From Fimbriimonadaceae bacterium (lineage in GTDB: Bacteria; Armatimonadota; Fimbriimonadia; Fimbriimonadales; Fimbriimonadaceae), in NCBI GenBank assembly GCA_025451715.1, contig JANWJY010000025.1:1-11432 (forward strand): a stretch of DNA of 11,432 nucleotides, read 5' to 3'. Below, piece by piece: positions 7,473 to 11,432 of this stretch. Position numbers and translations under genes: made by a program. Position 1 is the stretch's first letter, and every line of letters begins with the position of its first letter. The notes beneath the pieces were generated by a model that saw nothing but the letters and a program-made list of their open reading frames with translations, was not told the DNA's origin and made no database searches.

Positions 7473-7836
7473 TTCTCGTACGTCACCCATTCGCGGCCCT
7501 CGCCGACCTTCTTGATTTCGAGAACACCACTTTCGAACTTGTACTCGTACGGTTCGAACCCGCCGCTTTCCCCCTCCTCACCAAAGCCTTGGATCTCGAT
7601 GACTCCAATCTCCTTCACTCGCCAGTTTATTGGCGAGCCGGGATTCGTCGGATCGCTCCCTGCGTCGCGGCCCGTTCCATCGGCGTTAAAAACGTAGCCG
7701 TCGTTTTTAGGGTTACTCTTGTCCTGCCACTTTCCGACCAATCGCGCTGACTCCGGCCGCAAGTCCGGCGTTTCCGCACATTGAACTGCAAAAAGCGAGA
7801 GAAACAAACAACCGGAAGAATAGCGCCTGACTTCAT
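7466..7836 (-). pseudogene. Small secreted beta-rich protein gene, probably frameshifted near its start
   Basis: The clear coding part reads from TTG 7807 to TGA 7466 (113 aa). After a hydrophobic stretch, 'FLSLFAVQCAETPD', come 'LVGKWQD', 'YVFNADGTG', 'INWRVKEIGVIEIQG', 'YEYKFESGVLEIKK' and 'REWVTYENY'. This L-x-G-x-W ... F-x-x-DGTG layout recalls small lipocalin-like/DUF5640-type exported proteins, but no specific function can be assigned. TTG 7807 is a poor start: no Shine-Dalgarno and no basic residue before the hydrophobic core. ATG 7836, in another frame, gives 'MKSGAILPVV'. Adding one base near 7801-7812 would join that to 'LFLSLFAVQC' and make a normal signal peptide. A TAGAAT box lies nine bases before ATG 7836. 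So it is either a single-base deletion (real or sequencing error) or an intact gene starting at TTG. The body is undamaged. Confidence 0.5.
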
Positions 7837-7845
7837 CTGCCCTTC

Positions 7846-7851
7846 ATTCTA
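7846..7851 (-). promoter_or_regulatory. Candidate -10 box of the small secreted-protein gene
   Basis: The minus strand reads TAGAAT, the same hexamer found before the gene starting at 679. It is nine bases ahead of ATG 7836. No convincing -35 is seen 16-18 bp upstream. It supports ATG 7836, rather than TTG 7807, as the original start. Confidence 0.3.
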
Positions 7852-7868
7852 ACGACGTTCGGTCTTGT

Positions 7869-8096
7869 CTGGTGCCAAGGACCAGAGTCGTGCGTGCACG
7901 ACCCCGAAGGGGTCGAAGACGCTTTCCCCGGGTCGAAGACCCGGGGAAAGCGACGTAATTGCAGATCAACCCCGGCAGGGGTCGCAGAATCATCTGGCAC
8001 CCCTCCAGGGTGCATCGAAATAGGGACGCACCAATCCGGTGGTCTTCGACCCCCGGCTAACCTCTCGCATCCTTCCAGGATGCATCCTACGGATGC
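7869..8096. repeat. Cluster of short inverted repeats (hairpin array)
   Basis: Almost this whole stretch can fold into consecutive small hairpins: 7869-7885 (CTGGT/ACCAG), 7887-7902 (GTCGTGC/GCACGAC), 7899-7915 (CGACCCC-GAA-GGGGTCG), 7920-7952 (15-bp stem, GAA loop), 7969-7982 (ACCCC/GGGGT), 7997-8013 (GCACCC-CTCCA-GGGTGC), 8036-8056 (8 of 9 pairs, TTC loop), 8067-8083 (GCATCC-TTCCA-GGATGC) and 8082-8096 (GCATCC-TAC-GGATGC). The decamer GGTCGAAGAC occurs at 7911 and 7931, and its near-complement GGTCTTCGAC at 8041. The hairpins at 7997 and 8067 are sister copies. The last one contains the amidohydrolase stop codon (8087-8089). The pattern recalls mosaic intergenic hairpin repeats seen in Planctomycetes/Verrucomicrobia-type genomes (from memory). 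No reading frame here looks like a gene. Confidence 0.8.
7920..7952. repeat. Perfect 15-bp inverted repeat with a 3-nt loop
   Basis: The arms 7920-7934 (CGCTTTCCCCGGGTC) and 7938-7952 are exact reverse complements around the loop GAA. It is the strongest hairpin of the cluster. It is not followed by a T-run on either strand, so it is not a standard intrinsic terminator, though it could stabilise the 3' end of the amidohydrolase mRNA. Confidence 0.88.
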
Positions 8097-9451
8097 TCGT
8101 TCGCCTTCAAGATCGCGTCCAGCTCCGCGCGGTCGAACATCCGCGTCCCCTGGAACACCGCGACGATCGACGCCGTGTTCCTAATGTCCACCAGCGGGTC
8201 GCGAGAAAGCAAAACACAGTCCGCGCGCATCCCCTTCGCGACCAGCCCCCAAGCCTTCTGCTGGTCGAAGAAACGCGCGGGGTTCACAGTCGCCGCCTCC
8301 AAAGCCTGGGTCGGCGTCAGCCCCGCCTCGACGAGCAGAGCCAGCTCGTCGTGCAGAGAAAAACCAGGGAAGCAGTAAGGGTTCAGGCAGTCGGTCCCTG
8401 CCAGAAACTTCGTGCCCGCCTTCAGCAGCGGCGCGATCAGCGCCTTCTTCGCCGCGAAGTCCGCGCGCGACTTCTCCCAGTCCGCCGCGGTGCGCGCCTT
8501 AAAGCGGAAGTCGTTCGCCGGGTCCCACATCGTCCGCATCTCTGAAGGCATGTACTTCAGCCGCGCGTCCTTCACGAACTCCGGCTTGTCCAGCCGCGAG
8601 ATGTTGCGCAGCACCGTGAGCGTCGGGCACTGCCACATCCCTTCCTTCGCCAGCGACCGCGCATACGACTCCACAGCAGCCACCGTCGGCATCGGCCCGG
8701 GCGAGCGCGACAGGGCGAACGCCTTCGCCTTCCCACCCTCCTCTCCCAGCGCGGCGTCGATCTTCGAGCGCAGGTCCGCCGCGTCCGGCCGCAGGTCAGT
8801 CATGAAACCGCCCAGGTGCTCGTTCGACTTCTGCCCGGCCTTCGCCGCCTCGAGCAGCGACACCGAAAGGGGCACGTGCCCCGCGAACGGCACGCCCTGC
8901 GACTTCGCCGCGTGCGCGAGAGCGAAGTACGCGCCGCGCCGCAGCAGCGAGTACACCTTGATGAAGTCCCACTCGTCCGCGCGGTGGTTGAGCACGAACA
9001 TCCCTGCGCGCTCCGGGTCGGTGAACGACGTGCTCCCCTCCCACACCGGATCGGGACCGTCGACGATCGGACCGGCGGTGACGACGCGCGGCCCGACCAT
9101 CGCACCGAGCGCGGCCTTCCTGCGCCAGTCCTTCTGCATCGGCATCCCCCACATCACGCGGATGCCGGTCACGCCGTTCGCCGTGAAGAGCCCGAGCGCA
9201 CTTTCGTCGTACCAGTGCACGTGCATGTCCCAAAGCCCGGGGATCAGGAACTTGCCGGTGCCGTCGATCCGCCGCGCGCCCTCGGGGACCTTCACGTTCT
9301 TGCCGACCTGCCTGAACACGCCGCGGTCGATCAAGACCGTCTGGTCGGGGACCGACTGCGCCTTGCCCGGCACGACGATAGTGACGTGCTCGATCGCCAC
9401 GGCTTGTGGGGCCTGGGTGAGGAGTGAAACTAAGAGAAGAGCGGCAGTCAC
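8087..9451 (-). CDS. Exported metal-dependent amidohydrolase (imidazolonepropionase/prolidase-like)
   Basis: The 454-aa product begins with a short hydrophobic export signal (ALLLVSLLTQAPQAVA), followed by the small beta-sandwich typical of amidohydrolases ('IEHVTIVVPGKAQSVPDQTV'). The TIM-barrel metal site is complete: His77 and His79 in 'GLWDMHVHW', Lys165 in 'DFIKVY' (position of the bridging, usually carboxylated lysine), His192 in 'AGHVP', His212 in 'NEHLGG' and Asp354 in 'AGTDC'. The end follows the usual pattern 'LHDELALLVEAGLTPTQALEAATVNPARFF' then 'G.VAKGMRADCVLLSRDPL'. Related enzymes cleave cyclic amides or Xaa-Pro/Xaa-Lys dipeptides, but the substrate cannot be read from sequence. 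GTG 9451 follows the preceding stop by 9 nt, in the same frame, with no visible Shine-Dalgarno, suggesting coupling. The stop codon lies inside the hairpin cluster. Confidence 0.9.
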   Translation of the reverse strand: MTAALLLVSLLTQAPQAVAIEHVTIVVPGKAQSVPDQTVLIDRGVFRQVGKNVKVPEGARRIDGTGKFLIPGLWDMHVHWYDESALGLFTANGVTGIRVMWGMPMQKDWRRKAALGAMVGPRVVTAGPIVDGPDPVWEGSTSFTDPERAGMFVLNHRADEWDFIKVYSLLRRGAYFALAHAAKSQGVPFAGHVPLSVSLLEAAKAGQKSNEHLGGFMTDLRPDAADLRSKIDAALGEEGGKAKAFALSRSPGPMPTVAAVESYARSLAKEGMWQCPTLTVLRNISRLDKPEFVKDARLKYMPSEMRTMWDPANDFRFKARTAADWEKSRADFAAKKALIAPLLKAGTKFLAGTDCLNPYCFPGFSLHDELALLVEAGLTPTQALEAATVNPARFFDQQKAWGLVAKGMRADCVLLSRDPLVDIRNTASIVAVFQGTRMFDRAELDAILKANEHP

Positions 9452-9460
9452 GCCGAGAGC

Positions 9461-9901
9461 TTACTGCCACAGGCCGCGTAGCCACAGACCGGCGCGGTCG
9501 AGCGGCGTCGCCGGGGAGACCATGTATACTAGAGTGCCGCCTAGGCCGGACTCGATCCACACGCGCTCACCGTCTGCGTTGGAGAACGACGTGACCTGCA
9601 CGGCGTCCCCGACCGAGGCGGGGGCGGACCAACCGTCCGAGGGCGACAGCTCGGCACGCGCCATGGCCGCGACCTCCGAGGAGGGCCTGCCACTCCGGTA
9701 GCACCGCCGAACGCTGCCGAGCGACTCGGCGCCGCGACCGTCGAAAGAGGACACCGCCGCCGCGCCCTCGTACTTAGCCCCTCTGAGGAACCTGTACGGG
9801 GTTTGAGGGCCAGCCGCGAGCACCCCGAAGGCGACCGCCGCAACGAACGCCGGCGCCCCGACGACGACCCAGGATCGAGTCCGCGTGGCCATAGCTGTCA
9901 T
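9461..9901 (-). CDS. Single-TM membrane-anchored protein of unknown function
   Basis: From ATG 9901 the product is 146 aa. An N-terminal 'ATRTRSWVVVGAPAFVAAVAFGVLAAGPQ' gives basic residues then one membrane segment (or uncleaved signal). An outside domain of about 110 residues follows, with 'YRFLRGAKYEGAAAV', 'CYRSGRPSSEVAAMARAEL', 'GDAVQVTSFSNADGERVWIESGLGGTLVYMV' and a short tail 'LRGLWQ'. No family is recognised. The 'VWIE...GTLVYM' segment suggests a small beta sheet. ATG 9892 (143 aa) is equally possible, and a GTG at 9949 would extend it to 162 aa but starts inside the long hairpin. None has a Shine-Dalgarno. It abuts the amidohydrolase by 9 nt and is probably co-transcribed with it. 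Confidence 0.7.
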   Translation of the reverse strand: MTAMATRTRSWVVVGAPAFVAAVAFGVLAAGPQTPYRFLRGAKYEGAAAVSSFDGRGAESLGSVRRCYRSGRPSSEVAAMARAELSPSDGWSAPASVGDAVQVTSFSNADGERVWIESGLGGTLVYMVSPATPLDRAGLWLRGLWQ

Positions 9902-9921
9902 TGTCGGCAGACCGGCCGCAT

Positions 9922-9974
9922 ACTGCCACGGCCCCGGAACGGCGAGCACGCTCGTCGTCCGAGGCCGTGGCAGT
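9922..9974. repeat. Long near-perfect hairpin between two minus-strand genes
   Basis: The outer arms 9922-9933 (ACTGCCACGGCC) and 9963-9974 are exact reverse complements. Inside them, 9935-9937 pairs with 9959-9961, and 9939-9947 pairs with 9950-9958 around a 2-nt apex. In total there are 24 pairs with one mismatch (9934/9962), one bulged A (9938) and one G-T pair. It sits between the collagen-like gene and the next gene downstream, over a possible GTG start at 9949. It has no T-run. It could be an mRNA processing or attenuation structure, or a REP-like element. Confidence 0.8.
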
Positions 9975-9990
9975 GTCCGGACTGCTACCT
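9963..9990 (-). repeat. Diverged direct repeat, copy 1
   Basis: On the minus strand this has the form GTAGCAG-TCCG-GACACTGCCA-CGGCC. It matches copy 2 at 10311-10337 (GTAGCAG-GCA-GACACTGCCA-ACGGCC) with only spacer changes. Each copy lies about 45-60 bp upstream of a minus-strand start codon (9901 and 10264). One half of copy 1 is also an arm of the long hairpin. A shared regulator-binding or promoter element is one reading; a remnant of local duplication is another. Confidence 0.6.
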
Positions 9991-9992
9991 TA

Positions 9993-10006
9993 GGCGGTCA
10001 ACCGCC
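9993..10006. repeat. Small hairpin at the collagen-like gene's stop codon
   Basis: GGCGGT (9993-9998) and ACCGCC (10001-10006) are perfect reverse complements around CA, and the stop codon (9998-10000) lies at the apex. There is no following T-run in the minus direction, so it is only a weak terminator candidate. Confidence 0.5.
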
Positions 10007-10264
10007 CGTCGACACCATGCCGGTCGTGCCGCCAGGGGTGCCCGATTGGCCCGGAGGGCCGGGAGGGCCTGGAGGGCCCGGAGGGCCAGGCTGGCCGGGC
10101 TGGCCCGGTTGGACCTGCACGGGCGGCGTCACGATGACGTCGGTCTGGCGCGATGGCGACCACCACGCGAAGTAGAGCACCATCGCAGCGACGGCGATCC
10201 CCAACAGGATGAGAACAGTGGACGTAAGCGTCCTGGCGTCTGCACGATCTTCTGAGTAAGACAT
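9998..10264 (-). CDS. Small membrane-anchored protein with a collagen-like Gly-X-Y tail
   Basis: The 88-aa product has a charged N-terminus (MSYSEDRADARTLTS), one membrane helix (TVLILLGIAVAAMVLYFAWW), a linker ('SPSRQTDVIVTPPVQVQP') and eight collagen-type triplets (GQP GQP GPP GPP GPP GPP GQS GTP), ending 'GGTTGMVSTGG'. With N-in topology the Gly-X-Y tract would lie outside the membrane. Eight triplets are few for a stable triple helix, so it may be a surface spacer, a trimerisation seed, or unfolded. The start is firm: AAGGAGGT lies 6 nt before ATG 10264. Upstream in-frame codons are not supported. It is the first gene of a probable minus-strand unit with the single-TM protein and the amidohydrolase. 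The function is unknown. Confidence 0.78.
   Translation of the reverse strand: MSYSEDRADARTLTSTVLILLGIAVAAMVLYFAWWSPSRQTDVIVTPPVQVQPGQPGQPGPPGPPGPPGPPGQSGTPGGTTGMVSTGG
10044..10115 (-). repeat. Tandem 9-bp repeat coding the Gly-X-Y tract
   Basis: Eight 9-bp units occur in register on the plus strand, e.g. GGAGGGCCG (10053), GGAGGGCCT (10062), GGAGGGCCC (10071), GGAGGGCCA (10080), GGCTGGCCG (10089) and GGCTGGCCC (10098), with more diverged units at each end (10044 and 10107). Because nine is a multiple of three, gain or loss of units by slippage would change the collagen tract length without breaking the frame. Confidence 0.88.
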
Positions 10265-10270
10265 CTCGAT

Positions 10271-10278
10271 ACCTCCTT
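10271..10278 (-). promoter_or_regulatory. Strong Shine-Dalgarno of the collagen-like gene
   Basis: The minus strand reads AAGGAGGT, a near-complete anti-SD match, 6 nt before ATG 10264. It is the strongest ribosome site in the window and fixes this start. Confidence 0.85.
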
Positions 10279-10310
10279 GCTGGACTCGAGTAGGTTTCGC
10301 ACTGGGGAGT

Positions 10311-10337
10311 GGCCGTTGGCAGTGTCTGCCTGCTACG
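10311..10337 (-). repeat. Diverged direct repeat, copy 2
   Basis: Second copy of the GTAGCAG-N3/4-GACACTGCCA-(A)CGGCC element, about 47 bp upstream of ATG 10264 on the same strand. GTGTC at 10322-10326 can pair with GACAC at 10350-10354, giving an imperfect hairpin. Confidence 0.6.
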
Positions 10338-10436
10338 TTCCGGCAGCCGGACACCCCCAGTACAAACCGATTCTTGCCGCACGCCCGCCCGGGTGCAAGT
10401 CCAACTAATCGCGTCCGTGGACCGGGGGACATGGAG

Positions 10437-10454
10437 CTGGGCCACGTGCCCCAG
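10437..10454. promoter_or_regulatory. 18-bp palindrome centred on CACGTG, candidate operator
   Basis: CTGGGC-CACGTG-CCCCAG pairs at 8 of 9 positions about its centre. It sits mid-way between the two divergent genes, about 170 bp from each start. A symmetric site of this length suits a dimeric transcription factor. No regulator gene is present in the window to link it to. Confidence 0.4.
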
Positions 10455-10620
10455 ACTCATCGCAGGTTCAAGACATGGTGCGAGCCACGGTAAGGCTAGG
10501 TTCAAAGGGCTTCCCGGCGAAAGGGGCAACTAGACCCAAGGGCCGCCTCGCGATTGTGCCCCGCAAAGCCTTGATCCCCTGTCTGACCAGCCCCGAGACC
10601 CCGACAATCCTAGTAGAACA

Positions 10621-11432
10621 ATGTCGACTCGCCGGAAGCGAATCGGCGATCTGCTCCTTGATGGGGGGCTGATCTCGGCCGAGCAGTTGTCTTCTGCCCT
10701 TGCAAGCCAAAGGGAGACGCACGCACGCCTGGGCCGCATCCTCGTCCATCAGGGAGTGGTCTCGGAAGAGCAACTCCTGGAGACACTCGCATCACTGCAC
10801 GACACCAAGGTGTGGGACCTGCTCGAAGAGCCGCCGTCCGAAGTCGCGCTCACGTGCCTGTTGGTCGCGAGTTGCGCGCGGTTCTGCGTGCTCCCCGTCC
10901 GGATCAAGGGCGACGATCTCACGCTCGCGATGACGGACGTGGACGACGTCGAGGCGATCGACCACGTCGCGCTCGAGACCGGCTTGCGCGTCGTCCCAGT
11001 CCTTGCATCCGAGCGGCAGATCCTTGCAAAGATCGAGGAGCTCAAGGACATCAGCGGCGACTCCAGGCTGGTGGAGCAGGCGCTGGAGATCGTGAGCGGC
11101 AGCGCGCACGAGGACGAGAACTTCGAGCAGATCACCGAGAAGGACACGGCCCCCGTGATGATCCTCGTCAACCAGGTGATCCTCGACGCGATCCAGCGGC
11201 GTGCCAGCGACGTCCACATCGAGCCGTGCCGCGGCAACGTCGATGTCCGCATGCGAGTCGACGGCATGCTGCAGACCGTGCGCACCTTCCCCGCAAACCT
11301 GCTGCCGATGGTCGTCGCCAGGATCAAGATCATGGCGGAGCTCGACATCTCGGTGCGCAGGCAGCCGCAGGACGGGCGCTTTAACGTGCGCCTCGTCGGA
11401 AAGTCGATCGACGTGCGAATGAGCGTGCTCCC
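10621..11432 (+). CDS. Type IV pilus / type II secretion assembly ATPase (PilB/GspE family), 5' part only
   Basis: The frame opens at ATG 10621 and runs off the right edge after 270 codons. Residues 7-59 are a tandem MshEN motif: R7-I8-G9 ... Q30, then five residues, then R36-L37-G38 ... L59. It fits the known 24-residue c-di-GMP-binding pattern RLGxx(L/V/I)2xxG(L/V/I)2 at nearly every position. The rest of the N-terminal domain follows ('VLPVRIKGDDLTLAMTDVDDVEAIDHV'). Then the ATPase's second domain begins: 'APVMILVNQVILDAIQRRASDVHIEP' (ASDVHIEP at 195-202) and 'RIKIMAELDISVRRQPQDGRF'. These are signatures of the GspE/PilB/MshE cytosolic motor that powers pilus extension or pseudopilus assembly. 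The Walker boxes lie beyond the edge, so PilB, MshE and GspE cannot be separated. No Shine-Dalgarno precedes the ATG. Confidence 0.93.
   Translation, partial: MSTRRKRIGDLLLDGGLISAEQLSSALASQRETHARLGRILVHQGVVSEEQLLETLASLHDTKVWDLLEEPPSEVALTCLLVASCARFCVLPVRIKGDDLTLAMTDVDDVEAIDHVALETGLRVVPVLASERQILAKIEELKDISGDSRLVEQALEIVSGSAHEDENFEQITEKDTAPVMILVNQVILDAIQRRASDVHIEPCRGNVDVRMRVDGMLQTVRTFPANLLPMVVARIKIMAELDISVRRQPQDGRFNVRLVGKSIDVRMSVL

Larger units (their letters stand above)
10265..10620. other. Divergent intergenic region upstream of the collagen-like gene and pilB/gspE
   Basis: This 356-bp region has no convincing gene: frames on both strands are short or antisense shadows with no family motif. 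It must hold the promoters of both divergent genes. Visible structure: direct repeat copy 2 (10311-10337), TCCGG-CAG-CCGGA (10339-10351), an 18-bp palindrome centred on CACGTG (10437-10454), and two nested stems just ahead of the plus-strand gene (10508-10512 with 10566-10570, and 10523-10528 with 10557-10562). No known riboswitch or RNA family was recognised. I specifically looked for c-di-GMP class I and preQ1 patterns. Confidence 0.6.

Noticed and set aside
7869..8096. CRISPR array
   Set aside because: Repeats are of different length and sequence with no regular spacers, and no cas gene is nearby.
8412..9701. 429-codon open frame on the plus strand antisense to the amidohydrolase
   Set aside because: Ser/Arg/Pro-rich, no recognisable domain, and fully opposite a complete enzyme with all metal ligands.
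9963..9991. Sigma-54 (-24/-12) promoter in the direct repeat
   Set aside because: TGGC and TGCT elements exist on the plus strand, but their spacing differs between copies and is too long.
10494..10531. Loose resemblance to a preQ1-type aptamer (GGTTC ... AACTA)
   Set aside because: The A-rich tail and loop spacing do not fit, and the gene downstream is unrelated to queuosine.
10562..10570. CGCAAAGCC resembling the core of a c-di-GMP class I riboswitch
   Set aside because: The partner motif GGCAAACC, the GAAA-capped P1b stem and the downstream receptor helix are not at the required spacing. Treated as coincidence.
10309..10773. Short open frames in and across the divergent intergenic region
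   Set aside because: No ribosome sites, no family motifs, and overlap with palindromes or the antisense of the PilB/GspE gene.

Overview
The window is high-GC bacterial chromosomal DNA, roughly 60-65 % by eye. Genes are densely packed on both strands and often use GTG or TTG starts; several lack a visible Shine-Dalgarno. Nothing looks like a phage, plasmid or insertion sequence. The mix of a membrane-anchored YvcK, a gmk-coaBC pair, a GspE/PilB ATPase with an MshEN-type N-terminus, and secreted proteins of unknown function would suit an environmental lineage such as Armatimonadota (Fimbriimonadia-like). That placement is a guess, not a demonstration.

Layout. (1) 1-679, minus: the 5' part of a secreted beta-propeller-like protein that runs off the left edge; 725-1408, plus: a divergent secreted protein of unknown function. 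(2) 1380-4774, minus: a tight housekeeping operon, transcribed in the order holin-like membrane protein, yvcK (with two added N-terminal membrane segments), gmk, coaBC. Successive genes overlap by 20, 4 and 4 nt, and coaBC overlaps the convergent gene at 725-1408 by 29 bp. (3) 4824-7376, plus: a full-length mutS with a TTG start, divergent from the operon. (4) 7377-8096: AT-richer accessory stretch with a small secreted protein gene on the minus strand (probably frameshifted near its start), a candidate terminator, and a striking cluster of short hairpins. (5) 8087-10264, minus: a collagen-like mini-protein, a single-TM protein of unknown function and a secreted amidohydrolase. The first two are separated by a long (24-pair) hairpin, and a diverged ~28-bp direct repeat lies upstream of each. 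(6) 10265-10620: a divergent intergenic region with palindromes. (7) 10621-11432, plus: the N-terminal part of a type IV pilus / type II secretion ATPase with a candidate c-di-GMP-binding MshEN domain, running off the right edge.

How the genes work together. The minus-strand operon combines nucleotide (Gmk) and coenzyme A (CoaBC) biosynthesis with YvcK, a cell-envelope/carbon-metabolism regulator. MutS is an independent repair gene. The right end concerns the cell surface or secretion. No complete undescribed system is evident. The most unusual items are the intergenic hairpin cluster (7869-8096), the repeat/hairpin pair around the collagen-like gene, and the tandem 9-bp repeat coding its Gly-X-Y tract.
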